Shown: positions 8,208 through 16,958 of the stretch, one piece after another | How the letters are laid out: every line of letters begins with the position of its first letter | How positions within the stretch are numbered: the first letter of the stretch is position 1 | NCBI GenBank assembly: GCA_025358055.1 | Contig: JANYKV010000151.1 | Span: 1-64,000 of the forward strand | Source: Gemmatimonadota bacterium | GTDB taxonomy: Bacteria; Gemmatimonadota; Gemmatimonadetes; Gemmatimonadales; GWC2-71-9 | Length of the DNA stretch: 64,000 bases | Reading direction: 5' to 3' | Notes under the pieces: generated by a model | Told to the model about the DNA's origin: nothing | Databases searched by the model: none | What the model saw: the letters and a program-made list of their open reading frames with translations, nothing else | Position numbers and translations under genes: made by a program

Positions 8208-9074
8208 TCAATGCTCGTGTTGCATCAACCCGATAAATACCGCCGAGAGCAGCGCGAACACATAGGCTTGCAGAACGGCAACAAATAGCTCGAGAGCCAT
8301 GATCGCGACCACGAGTGCCGCCGTGACAACCCCGATGGCCCAATTCCAGACCACGAGGTGACCGAAGAGGAAAATGATCCCGAAGAGTGAGAGAATGACG
8401 AAATGCCCCGCCACCATATTCCCGAACAATCGAACGGCCAGGGCGAACGGCTTCACGAGCTTGCTCATGATCTCAATCGGGATCATCGCGATCGATATGG
8501 CGACGGCGCCCGGGCCGTGCATCCCGGGGATGGAAGGACAGATCGTATGCCAGTAGCCCTTCGGGCCGAGTTTCACGAGCCCGCCGATTTCGACCGCCGC
8601 CATGACAAGGAGCGCCAGCGCCCCCGTAACGGCCAGATTGCTCATCGGCGCGGCACCCCACGGTACCAGACCCAGGAGATTCGCAAAAAGAATGAGGAAA
8701 AACAGCGACATGATGAAGGGAGCGAATTTGGCCCCGGCCGGGCCGATGTTCGCGATGGCGATGTCGTTCCGGACGAAGAGAACCAGCGCCTCGATTGCGT
8801 TGGCAAACCCCTTCGGGGCCTGCTGATGCGCCTTTTGTCGCTCGAGGCTCTTTCCGGCAGACCACATGACGAGGAAGACGAGTGCCGCAGCCAGCGTTAG
8901 GAAGACGACGTGCTTGGTGGGCGTCAAGTTGACCGTCAACGGACCGAGATGCGTATCGGGCCAGCGCTGCCACGAATAGCTCCAAAACGGCTCGAAGCCA
9001 ATCGTATAGGCGTCCGCGCTGTGATGAAGGACGAGTTCGCCGACGTCAACTTCGGGTGTTTGCATCAGCATCAT
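8208..9074 (-). CDS. atpB: F1Fo ATP synthase subunit a
   Basis: A 288-residue membrane subunit that forms the ion half-channels. Five to six hydrophobic helices are visible, and the essential arginine lies in KPFALAVRLFGNMVAGH. The C-terminal helix ALELFVAVLQAYVFALLSAVFIGL is also characteristic. The N-terminal region before the first helix is about 55 residues long. The start ATG at 9074 overlaps the stop of the AtpI-like gene (ATGA); an internal ATG nine bases downstream is an alternative. The role is proton translocation in the cytoplasmic membrane. Confidence 0.96.
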   Translation of the reverse strand: MMLMQTPEVDVGELVLHHSADAYTIGFEPFWSYSWQRWPDTHLGPLTVNLTPTKHVVFLTLAAALVFLVMWSAGKSLERQKAHQQAPKGFANAIEALVLFVRNDIAIANIGPAGAKFAPFIMSLFFLILFANLLGLVPWGAAPMSNLAVTGALALLVMAAVEIGGLVKLGPKGYWHTICPSIPGMHGPGAVAISIAMIPIEIMSKLVKPFALAVRLFGNMVAGHFVILSLFGIIFLFGHLVVWNWAIGVVTAALVVAIMALELFVAVLQAYVFALLSAVFIGLMQHEH

Positions 9075-9412
9075 CGGACCGGCTGAAGCTCCGAGAAAAG
9101 GAGTGGAATCAATACGCCGAGAAATCCGAACGCCGTAGGGAGCGGCGGGAAAACGCTAGGATCGACCGAAACCGCCACGGCAATGAGCAGGATACCCAAC
9201 ATCCGAAGTCCCATCCCATATGCCCATCGGCGAGCAAACGCTTCAAATTGGGCGGGCCGAACTCCCCGAACAAGCCAGCGAGCAAGCGTCTGCAGCGCGG
9301 TCGCCAACAGCCCGAACAGACCCGCTGCGACCAACGCACCGCTTCCCCACACCAGCACCAGCACGGCGGTCACTCCTGCCGTGAGCACGAGACCCAACCG
9401 AATTGATTTCAC
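9071..9412 (-). CDS. AtpI-like membrane protein of the ATP synthase operon
   Basis: A 113-residue protein with three to four hydrophobic helices, small and poorly conserved as is usual for AtpI, which helps assemble the c-ring. The call rests mainly on size, membrane character and position between AtpZ and subunit a. A GTG start overlaps the upstream stop as GTGA, and no clear ribosome site precedes it, in line with coupled translation. Other small membrane proteins are possible. Confidence 0.65.
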   Translation of the reverse strand: MKSIRLGLVLTAGVTAVLVLVWGSGALVAAGLFGLLATALQTLARWLVRGVRPAQFEAFARRWAYGMGLRMLGILLIAVAVSVDPSVFPPLPTAFGFLGVLIPLLFSELQPVR

Positions 9413-9660
9413 GGAGGACCCTGAGCCCGGCTCTTTGCTTTCGCGGCATCGGCCATGAGTTCGCGATACACGCTAACACAACTCACCGTCGCGCCGCCCA
9501 ACGTGCCCAGGATGGTTAGGACCGGTGTCAGACCCAAGAGCCGGTCGAGCCCGAAACCGGCCATCAAGAATAACATGATGCCACCAGCAAACTTAAGGGC
9601 CAGGGAAAAGTACTTTTGCCCGGCCGCTATGCCGGCGCCGATATCATCCTGGGGTGCCAT
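9409..9660 (-). CDS. AtpZ/AtpI-family two-helix protein
   Basis: An 83-residue protein with two transmembrane segments (FAGGIMLFLMAGFGLDRLLG and VLTILGTLGGATVSCVSVY) joined by a short loop, matching the AtpZ family found at the head of atp operons and linked to Mg2+/Ca2+ transport and ring assembly. ATG at 9660 was preferred over an upstream in-frame TTG because the family begins with a short acidic stretch and the TTG falls inside the palindrome. It is the first gene of the operon. Confidence 0.78.
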   Translation of the reverse strand: MAPQDDIGAGIAAGQKYFSLALKFAGGIMLFLMAGFGLDRLLGLTPVLTILGTLGGATVSCVSVYRELMADAAKAKSRAQGPP

Positions 9661-9677
9661 GACCGCGCACAAGCTAG

Positions 9678-9703
9678 TTGCTTGTGAAATATTTCGCAAG
9701 CAA
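9678..9703. promoter_or_regulatory. 26-bp near-perfect palindrome upstream of the atp operon
   Basis: The arms TTGCTTGTGAAAT and ATTTCGCAAGCAA are reverse complements apart from one mismatch. The site ends 18 bases before the atpZ start and lies about 110 bases before the divergent moxR gene, where a dimeric repressor or activator would be expected to bind. The binding protein is unknown. Confidence 0.55.
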
Positions 9704-9811
9704 GAACCTCACGCCGTTCTGACAGGCTGCTGGCTTCAGCTCGGCCCCTCCTCCGACTAAGTTCCCGGCGCCATCAGCGTTGTATCCAATTCATTCCGGG
9801 CCCGAGGAACC

Positions 9812-10840
9812 ATGTCCGCTGCCCCCCCCGTCCCTCTTTCCCCACCGGACGACATCCAACAGCTGTCGGGGCTCGCCGATGCGGTAACCTCGCTTCGCGC
9901 GCAGGTGGCCCAGCGCATCGTCGGCCAGTCGGAAGTTGTGGATGGCGTATTGATCGCGATCCTGGCCGGCGGACACGCCCTATTGATCGGGGTCCCCGGG
10001 CTAGCAAAGACGCTCCTCGTGTCCACCATCGCGGAGGCGCTGGCGCTCACCTTTAACCGGGTTCAGTTCACCCCGGACTTGATGCCCGGCGACATCACGG
10101 GAACCGAAATCGTGGAAGAGGATCCGGCCACCGGGCGCCGAGGCTTTCGATTCGTCCAGGGCCCGATCTTCGCGAACGTGGTTCTGGCGGACGAGATCAA
10201 TCGCACCCCGCCCAAGACCCAAGCCGCCTTGCTGCAAGCGATGCAGGAGCACAAAGTCACCGCCGCTGGAACCACCTATTCGCTCCCCAATCCCTTCTTC
10301 GTATTGGCCACGCAGAACCCGATCGAACAAGAGGGCACCTACCCGCTACCCGAAGCCCAGTTGGACCGCTTCATGTTTGAACTCCGCGTAGGCTATCCGA
10401 GCCGGAGCGAGGAGGAGGCCATCGTCGAGCAGACCACGGGGACCCGCGAAGTGCGAATGTCACCGGTGATCGACGCGGCTCGACTCCTTGGGCTCCAGGC
10501 TCTGGTCCGGCGCATTCCCGTGTCCCGCGGATTGATCCGTTCAGCGGTGTCTCTGACCCGAATGACCCGACCGGCCGACGCCGAGGCTCCACCGTTCATT
10601 CGAGAGTATGTCGAATGGGGTGCAGGGCCGCGGGCCTCGCAATACCTGGTGTTGGGCGCCAAGGCCCGGGCCGCGATCGATGGCCGCCCGCTCGCCGACC
10701 TAGAGGACGTGAGGGCCGTGGCGATGTCGGTCTTGCGACATCGAGTAGTGACCAATTTCGCGGCCGAGGCTGCAGACCGGACCAGCGAGGACCTGGTCCG
10801 GGAGCTCGTGAACGGCAAAGGATGGTTCACCGACCGATAG
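9812..10840 (+). CDS. MoxR-family AAA+ ATPase
   Basis: A 342-residue AAA+ protein. The Walker A loop is the MoxR variant GVPGLAKT, Walker B is VVLADEINRTPPKTQAALLQAMQE, sensor 1 lies in FVLATQNPIEQEGTYPLPEAQLDRF, and a C-terminal lid follows. MoxR proteins act as chaperones that activate or assemble partner proteins, usually with a VWA-domain protein encoded next door. No such partner is downstream here; the next gene is a BTAD-ATPase regulator. ATG is preceded by GAGGAACC. It is transcribed away from the atp operon. Confidence 0.93.
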   Translation: MSAAPPVPLSPPDDIQQLSGLADAVTSLRAQVAQRIVGQSEVVDGVLIAILAGGHALLIGVPGLAKTLLVSTIAEALALTFNRVQFTPDLMPGDITGTEIVEEDPATGRRGFRFVQGPIFANVVLADEINRTPPKTQAALLQAMQEHKVTAAGTTYSLPNPFFVLATQNPIEQEGTYPLPEAQLDRFMFELRVGYPSRSEEEAIVEQTTGTREVRMSPVIDAARLLGLQALVRRIPVSRGLIRSAVSLTRMTRPADAEAPPFIREYVEWGAGPRASQYLVLGAKARAAIDGRPLADLEDVRAVAMSVLRHRVVTNFAAEAADRTSEDLVRELVNGKGWFTDR

Positions 10841-10908
10841 CCCACTGTTGGTACCCTCGAACCCCGCCCCGAACTAGCGCGTATCCGTCCCGTGCGGTAC
10901 GATAGCGA

Positions 10909-13401
10909 ATGCCCAACATGACAAACCATCAACAACAGCTGCTCACGTCTACCGTGCGCGTTGACGATTCGTTGACCCTTCGACCACATCTGGTAAGCTC
11001 CCTCGAACATGGCGATCCGATGCCGGCCGTCTTTTACCTCAAGTGCCTCGGGGTCCCGGAGCTTCACGGTTCGGATGGAAAGCCCATTCGCATGCGAGTG
11101 CGAAAGCATTTCGGGCTGCTGATCTATTTGGCGATGGAGTACGACCGAGTTCACCGGCGGGAGCGACTAGCCGATTTCTTCTGGCCCCGGGCGGACCAGA
11201 CGCAAGGTCGTCATTCGCTCGCAACAGCCTTGTCCGAAATCCGTCGGATCTTTGGGCAGGTCGCGATTGACGCGGACCGAGACCACGTTCGTTTCAAGCC
11301 GGAGCGATTGACGATTGATGTCGATGCCCTGATCGGCGGGAAGATCCTCGGCGACGAAACCACGCCTCCGATCGAAGTCGATGGCTTCCTCGCCGGGTTC
11401 GAGCTCGCGGATGCGCCGGAGTTCATGCACTGGCGAGAGCGGCGTCACGCCGATTTACTCCCCGCAATCCATGCCGGATTGCTCATCGGCATCGATCATT
11501 GCCGGCGGACTGGGGATAGCCGGCTAATCGCCCGGTATGCCGACCGCCTCTTGGCGATCGATGACATTGCAGAGGAAGGCATCCGGGCGAAAATGGAAGC
11601 ATTCGCCTTCGCGGGAGAGCGGCTCCTCGCGCTTAAGGTGTTCGAAGAGTGGAAGGAACGCCTGGAGGTCGAACTGGCGGCCACCCCGTCCCAACTTTTG
11701 GAAGGCATGGCGATACGGCTTCGACGCCGGGGATTAGAGCGGACCACCACGATCGACATCCCCTCGGTCCCCATGGAGCAGTGGAAAGGACGGGTGTTTG
11801 TTGGACGAAGCGAGGAGTATCGCATCCTTTATGAGGCGTGGGAAAGTGCGCAGCGCGCCCACGCATGCCACGTGCTCATCATGGGCGACAGTGGGGTCGG
11901 AAAGACCACCCTGGTCGAGCGATTGGCGACGGCGGCAGGACTGCAGGGAGCGAGTGAGAGCCGGGTGCAGTGTTACGAACTGGAGCGCGACATTCCCTAC
12001 GCCGCCTTGGCGGGCCTCATCCTCGGCCTCCTCGACCGGCCGGGAGTTTCGGCGACCGCGCCCGAGGCGCTCGCCGGGCTGGGGCGGATCGTGCCCAAGG
12101 TGCGGGAACGGTTTCCTCAGCTCCCAAGGGCCGCGGAGGTCCACGGCGAGTCGGCGCGGTTGCACCTGGCGGAGAGTACCTGGGAACTGTTCACCGCAGT
12201 CATGGACGAGCATCCGCTGGTTCTGATCATCGACGACTACCACTTGGCTGATGAGGCCAGTCTCGCCGTGCTGCACCACCTTCTGCGCCGGATGCAGGAT
12301 CGTCAGGTCATGGTCCTCTTGACCGCGCGGCCCGTGGAGTTCGCCGAGGAATCCGGCGCGGCGCGGATCCGGGATGCCGGAGATTACCTCCGCCTCCGGC
12401 GCTTGGACCTGAAGCCCTTGAGCTCGGAGGACAGCGCAGAGCTGCTGCGGCACCTGCTCTTGCCCGGGGAGGCTCCCACCGCTCAAGAGCGTCGGGCTTT
12501 ACTCACGGCGGCCGGCGGGTTCCCGATGGTGCTCGAACTCTTGGTCGAGGATTGGCGCCGGCACGGGACGGCCAGCTTGGCCTTGTCGATCAACGCCATG
12601 ACGCCGGAGTTGGCGCGGGAAGCGGCCCTCGAAGGCGCCTATCGACGAGTTGTGAATCGCATCACACGAGATCTGGATTCGGGCACCCAGATGGTTCTTC
12701 ACCTAGCGACGATCCTTGGCTCCCAGCTGAATAACTTGGAAATGTATAGCATCGTGGACCTCACCCGTGGCCAGGTGGTGACCGGCCTTTCCGAACTCAC
12801 TCGGCGGCGGATCTTGCGTGATTCGGGACGGGGCCTCGAGTTCGCGAATGAACTCCTTCGTGCCGAGGTGTATGTCGAGTTGACCCCGACGGTTCGTCGG
12901 CATCTCCATGGGGCCATCGCGGATCGACTCCTCAGCGCCTACGCGAGCGGCGTACATGTGCCCGGGCTCGAAATCGCCTGGCATTGCACCCGGGCGAACC
13001 GGACTTCGGAGGCGGCGCCTCATTTGTTGCGCGGGGCACGGGAGGCGGTGCGGGAGGGTGCGCCCCATGAAGCGGAGCGGGCCCTGGTTACTGGACTACC
13101 CAGCCTACCGGCGGAGAGCAACGCGGAAGGACGGTTGGCACTGGCCGAGGTATACCAAGGCTCTGACAGGTTCAACGAATCCTTAGAAATGATCAACTCA
13201 ATTGTCAATACGCAGACCAAGGCTCAGACGGAGCTCCTGGCCGTGCTCAAGATGCGTGCAGTGGCTTGTACGGCGACCCTGTCCGAAGTAGAAAGGACCG
13301 AACTGTCTGATCTGGCTCGGGGAAGCCGCTGCCGGAACCGAGGAACCGAGCGTCAGAGTAGTCGCCATCCAAACGCTGACAGCTTTGGTGGGCCTCTTTA
13401 A
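10909..13401 (+). CDS. BTAD/winged-helix ATPase regulator (SARP/MalT-like), frameshifted 3' end
   Basis: An 830-residue frame. Residues about 40-120 form an OmpR-like winged helix (FYLKCLGVPELHG, RLADFFWPRADQ). A bacterial transcriptional activator domain follows (to about 285), then an AAA-type ATPase with Walker A GDSGVGKTTL near residue 326 and Walker B LVLIIDDYHLADEASL. Helical TPR-like sequence begins after about residue 600. The family comprises large signal-dependent transcription regulators. The last 30 residues (RCRNRGTERQSSRHPN) are nonsense: the true continuation lies in the next frame from about 13318, where a G-run looks one base too long. The start is uncertain; ATG at 11020 would remove 37 poorly conserved residues. 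Confidence 0.85.
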   Translation: MPNMTNHQQQLLTSTVRVDDSLTLRPHLVSSLEHGDPMPAVFYLKCLGVPELHGSDGKPIRMRVRKHFGLLIYLAMEYDRVHRRERLADFFWPRADQTQGRHSLATALSEIRRIFGQVAIDADRDHVRFKPERLTIDVDALIGGKILGDETTPPIEVDGFLAGFELADAPEFMHWRERRHADLLPAIHAGLLIGIDHCRRTGDSRLIARYADRLLAIDDIAEEGIRAKMEAFAFAGERLLALKVFEEWKERLEVELAATPSQLLEGMAIRLRRRGLERTTTIDIPSVPMEQWKGRVFVGRSEEYRILYEAWESAQRAHACHVLIMGDSGVGKTTLVERLATAAGLQGASESRVQCYELERDIPYAALAGLILGLLDRPGVSATAPEALAGLGRIVPKVRERFPQLPRAAEVHGESARLHLAESTWELFTAVMDEHPLVLIIDDYHLADEASLAVLHHLLRRMQDRQVMVLLTARPVEFAEESGAARIRDAGDYLRLRRLDLKPLSSEDSAELLRHLLLPGEAPTAQERRALLTAAGGFPMVLELLVEDWRRHGTASLALSINAMTPELAREAALEGAYRRVVNRITRDLDSGTQMVLHLATILGSQLNNLEMYSIVDLTRGQVVTGLSELTRRRILRDSGRGLEFANELLRAEVYVELTPTVRRHLHGAIADRLLSAYASGVHVPGLEIAWHCTRANRTSEAAPHLLRGAREAVREGAPHEAERALVTGLPSLPAESNAEGRLALAEVYQGSDRFNESLEMINSIVNTQTKAQTELLAVLKMRAVACTATLSEVERTELSDLARGSRCRNRGTERQSSRHPNADSFGGPL

Positions 13402-14350
13402 CGATGAGGGAAGTCGACAAAAGGCCTTGACAGCAATCGAAGAGGCGACAGGCCGCGGCCTCGGGAGAGAGGATCGCGCGGTGTCCCTCCTAGCTCTGTC
13501 AAAAGCGTCTTTCTAGGCTCGCAAAATGGAAGCAAGCCACGCTCAGTTAATTGAGGCCGTAACCCTTCTGACTGAAGCGAACCGCAAGGATTCAATCTTG
13601 GCGGAGGCATACAACGGTTTGTCAGTGTTCGCTTCAAAACACGGTGACTACGCAGCATGTGCAGAGCTTGCTAAGAAGGGGTACGCGTATGCGACCGAGG
13701 TGGACAACGAACGAATCGCCTCAGTCGCTGCGTGCAACATCGCACTGTCGCTCGGTCGCCTAGGGTCGTACGCGCAACAGATACAATGGGCACAGACTGC
13801 GATCAATCTCAACACGAGATACCGATATCCACACTCGCTTGTTGATGCGGCGACGCAATTGATGCTTGGGTTGGCAATGACGAACGACTCAGATGGTGTT
13901 CTTAAGGTCGTCTCGCAGTACGATCAACCAATCCGATCGAGTCATCAACCATCAGCAATCCAATCGTGGATTCTTAGTTGTGCGGATGCACATCAGATAC
14001 TTGGACGTCCCAAATTTGCGCTATCCCTCGGTACCGAGGCCACGGTGGGACAATACGACACGCCTCTGAACCTGAGTTTTGCCGGACGATTTGCGCGATG
14101 GGTGGCACTGGTCGAGTTGAAGCGAGACGCAAAGAACCAAGGGTCGGAGAGAATAAGGCACGTTCTCACTGCAATGCAAGAGTTAGACAAGATCGACCAG
14201 TTGGAGATTGCTTGTGCTGCACGACTACTCGCTGAAGCGGGAAGCAATTTCGGTGAGCAAGCAGGGGGGTCCATCCCCCAACTTCTGGCAGGGTTCTCAC
14301 CCTTTGTCACGGACCAACTGAGACGACTGGGATTCTCAATGGTGCTATGA
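13402..14350 (+). pseudogene. Detached TPR C-terminal part of the BTAD-ATPase regulator
   Basis: In the +1 frame relative to the upstream gene, translation from about 13318 gives EAAAGTEEPSVRVVAIQT, LVGLFNDEGSRQKALT and GREDRAVSLLALSKASF, then TAG at 13514-13516, and then ARKMEASHAQLIEAVTLLTE in the same frame. After the stop, 274 residues of TPR-like helices run to a stop at 14350. So one frameshift and one in-frame stop separate this part from its N-terminal half. An ATG at 13526 could start a separate product, but no ribosome site precedes it. Base composition is clearly lower in GC than the N-terminal half. Decay is the likely reading; sequence error could explain the frameshift but hardly the TAG. 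Confidence 0.75.
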
Positions 14351-14407
14351 AGCACAATCCGTCATGCAACCCCGGAATGGGCACCCCACTAGTCAGCGCA
14401 ATCGGTA

Positions 14408-15871
14408 TTATCGAGAGATAGTTCGAATCCCGTCTAGGAAACTTCGTTGCGAGCGAAGGGGATCGCTCTGGCGCGACTTGGTTCGGGCGACTGAACGCCT
14501 ATGCGCTTCTTCCACCAAAAAGCCGGGTTCGGAAACCAAACGCCTTACTGTCACGGAATTCACTGTGACATCAACGAGGGCGGGATCGAACTGCACTCCC
14601 TTGTACTTTATGAGCTCAGCGACAACAGCCTCGAACGTCAGGGCCTTGCGATAAGGTCGATCTGTTGTCATCGCGTCAATCGTGTCAGAAATCATAATGA
14701 CTCTGGCCCCAAGTGGAATTGCATCCGCCACGACCCCATCGGGATAACCCTTGCCGTCCCATCGCTCATGGTGATGCTTCACGGCGCGTTCAACATTACC
14801 TCGAAAACTGGCAAACATGGCGACGAGTTCGGCGCTCTTGCCGGCGTGGGTCTTCATCACTTCCCACTCCTCCTGGGTCAGGCGGCCCTCTTTTTGGAGG
14901 AGCGGGGCGAACTCCGCGTGAATTTTTCCCACATCGTGCAGCAGCGCAGCGTTCTCTATTTCTTCAACGTGATCTAGATTCAAACCGTATTCGGTTGCAA
15001 TGGCTTGAGACATGGCGGCGACGCGACGACTGTGGCCCGAGGTATAGGGATCACGTGCCTCGATGGCTTTGACCATCATTGCGAGTTGCTCGCGAACGTT
15101 TTGTTCAAGACGTTCATGAGCCCTGTCCAACTCATCATACAGACTTTGGAGCTGATTCAGTTTCGCGTAGAATCGTTTCGCTGCGATAACGGGGACAAAA
15201 ACACCCAGAAACCCGAACCTCCCAGCCCCACCAAGTTCGTTGAACCTGATGTAAAGCCAAGCTACGACAATTGCGAGCGTACTGGAGAACACGTCATACC
15301 CGAGAACCCAAAGGGTGTTGGTACGCCACACCTCTCGGAAGCGCTTATCTGACGAAATCGCTATCGCCCCACTCACCATGAGCGAATTCGCCATAAAAAA
15401 TGTAAACGACCCAAGGAAGAAAGCCGGAACCTCAGGCAATACAGATCGAAGCGAGAACTCCGAACCCCCCAGGAGGTAGTGTGGGGGAGTGGTACCTCCG
15501 AGAGTTTTGTAGACCAAACTGGCAACAACAATAGAGATGATACTTTGCGACACGTTGAAGAGAAACTTGATGGCTGGTTTCCTGCGCAGAACCTGTGATA
15601 AAATGCTTGCAATCCCTGCCACGATCCCGGCCCAAAAAGCTCCGAACAGTAGGCCACCTGCAATGTGTGAGAGGAAAGCCAACGAACCGTCGGACTCCCC
15701 CCCACGCAGGCGAGTGCTCGCCAGCTCGAGGAGGAACGTAAGGGCAACTAACGCAGCAAGCCCCCAGAAGTCCGGTACTGGCGAGGCGATGGAGCTGGCA
15801 TACGCCAGCGCACAGCCAGCGCCCAACAGACTCAGCCACACGTAGAATTGTATGCGACGTTCTTTTGTCAT
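14408..15871 (-). CDS. Membrane HD-GYP protein, probable cyclic-di-GMP phosphodiesterase
   Basis: A 487-residue protein. The N-terminal 240 residues hold six to eight hydrophobic helices (for example YVWLSLLGAGCALAYASSIA and FFLGSFTFFMANSLMVSGAI), then a short coiled coil (AKLNQLQSLYDELDRAHERL) leads into the HD-GYP domain. The metal and signature motifs are present: SGHSRRV, LLHDVGKIH, VKHHHERWDGKGYPDG and SDTIDAMTTDRPYR. It should hydrolyse c-di-GMP in response to a membrane signal. ATG at 15871 was chosen; a TTG frame reaching 15943 lacks a better ribosome site. The gene lies in the lower-GC segment and so may have a different history from its neighbours. Confidence 0.92.
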   Translation of the reverse strand: MTKERRIQFYVWLSLLGAGCALAYASSIASPVPDFWGLAALVALTFLLELASTRLRGGESDGSLAFLSHIAGGLLFGAFWAGIVAGIASILSQVLRRKPAIKFLFNVSQSIISIVVASLVYKTLGGTTPPHYLLGGSEFSLRSVLPEVPAFFLGSFTFFMANSLMVSGAIAISSDKRFREVWRTNTLWVLGYDVFSSTLAIVVAWLYIRFNELGGAGRFGFLGVFVPVIAAKRFYAKLNQLQSLYDELDRAHERLEQNVREQLAMMVKAIEARDPYTSGHSRRVAAMSQAIATEYGLNLDHVEEIENAALLHDVGKIHAEFAPLLQKEGRLTQEEWEVMKTHAGKSAELVAMFASFRGNVERAVKHHHERWDGKGYPDGVVADAIPLGARVIMISDTIDAMTTDRPYRKALTFEAVVAELIKYKGVQFDPALVDVTVNSVTVRRLVSEPGFLVEEAHRRSVARTKSRQSDPLRSQRSFLDGIRTISR

Positions 15872-16172
15872 CGAGATCGGATTGGAGGAGCCCCGGCCCA
15901 AACATTTACCAGTCTTGCTTCTCACCAAGGAAAATATTCGCAAGAATGTGAATGGCTGCTGCGAGCATTCTGATCATGAGCGTCACCCCCCTCCAAGTCA
16001 TACCTAACTACGGGAAGTGATAAGCCTCGCTATGGCCTATCAGACGCTCCGCTCAGTTTTTTTTCCGCTCAATCTTCGCTCTCCTACGAAGACCGGGGCC
16101 CCCTCCCTTGTATCCTTTCTCCTTAGCCATGTCGTTCGAGTGCCCTGAACTCCCCACCCGACTCACAATCCC

Positions 16173-16922
16173 TTACGCCGGCCGACGCGCCTCCGTCCAC
16201 CGGTTGGTCGCATCTAAGACCGCGAACACCGCTGCTCGCTCCGGACTCTCGCGCATCTCCGCCGTCCCGGTGAGCAAATGGGACTCCCGCCCACCCACGC
16301 CCTGAATGGCCACAAAGACCACCGTCCGGTCAAACGCCTCCACAATCTTGGCGCCTTCGAGCGCCACAGAATGCTTCTCCAGCAAACGATCCAGCACCCC
16401 AACCGCCGAGCGGGCCGCTGCCTCGACCCGACCGCGCAACGTGTCGGGAGCCTCCTCCTCAGCCGTCTCCATTCGCCCGTTGCAGGAGAGCGTCACGGCC
16501 ACCTGGACGCGCTGTGGTCGCCGCCCCGGACCGAGCGTGAGATTCTCGAACAAGACCTGCCGTTGCATCGCCTTTTCTCGCACGGCACCCCTCTCGAGCG
16601 TCTCGATCGGCCGTACTTCCGCGGTTTGGGCAATGCTGATCTTTCGATGATCCACTTTGAGGCCGAGATGCGCCAGCAACGCCGATTCAATGTTCCGAAC
16701 CAGCTGCTTCGGCGCCAGCCCGGATTGGGCCAGAATGTGAATTTCGCTCACCTCACCGAGTGGTGTCGTCACCACCCGAGCGGAAAGGATCCCTTCGAGG
16801 GTCGTGAGCAGATTCTCCGCACGACGAACACCCCAGGGATCCGGCATAGCATCCGGCATGGCCCCAGAGGGCCGAGGGGGCGGCGCTGAATCTTGCGGTC
16901 GTACGGGGGTCGGTCCGCTCAC
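16173..16922 (-). CDS. Unknown protein cotranscribed with the FeS-GGDEF gene
   Basis: A 249-residue soluble protein that I do not recognise by name. The first 25 residues are proline-rich and look disordered. Residues about 45-100 (SEIHILAQSGLAPKQLVRNI and LGLKVDHRKISIAQ) read like a compact alpha/beta domain, and the second half (VQVAVTLSCNGR, RVEAAARSAVGVLDRLLEKH, DRTVVFVAIQGVGG) looks like a beta-alpha-beta domain. No signal peptide or membrane helix is present. It begins 36 bases after the GGDEF gene stop and is probably its partner in signalling, but this is inferred from position only. Confidence 0.7.
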   Translation of the reverse strand: MSGPTPVRPQDSAPPPRPSGAMPDAMPDPWGVRRAENLLTTLEGILSARVVTTPLGEVSEIHILAQSGLAPKQLVRNIESALLAHLGLKVDHRKISIAQTAEVRPIETLERGAVREKAMQRQVLFENLTLGPGRRPQRVQVAVTLSCNGRMETAEEEAPDTLRGRVEAAARSAVGVLDRLLEKHSVALEGAKIVEAFDRTVVFVAIQGVGGRESHLLTGTAEMRESPERAAVFAVLDATNRWTEARRPA

Positions 16923-16958
16923 GATGCCTCTTCCTCGCCTTGAGAAGTCACGTACCGG

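Larger units (their letters stand above)
13150..16080. other. Lower-GC segment beginning inside the BTAD-ATPase gene
   Basis: From about 13.15 kb codon choice becomes AT-richer and stays so through the HD-GYP gene. Hand counts: 44/60 G+C at 12061-12120, but 30/60 at 13561-13620 and 32/60 at 14581-14640. No transposase, integrase or flanking repeat is seen. The edges are approximate. Confidence 0.6.

Noticed and set aside
14415-14445. TTCGAATCC resembling a tRNA T-loop
   Set aside because: The flanking stem does not pair and no anticodon or acceptor arm is found; it is the end of the HD-GYP gene.
16030-16075. Eight-T run between two CCGCTCA repeats as a terminator
   Set aside because: The repeats are direct, not inverted, so no hairpin forms.
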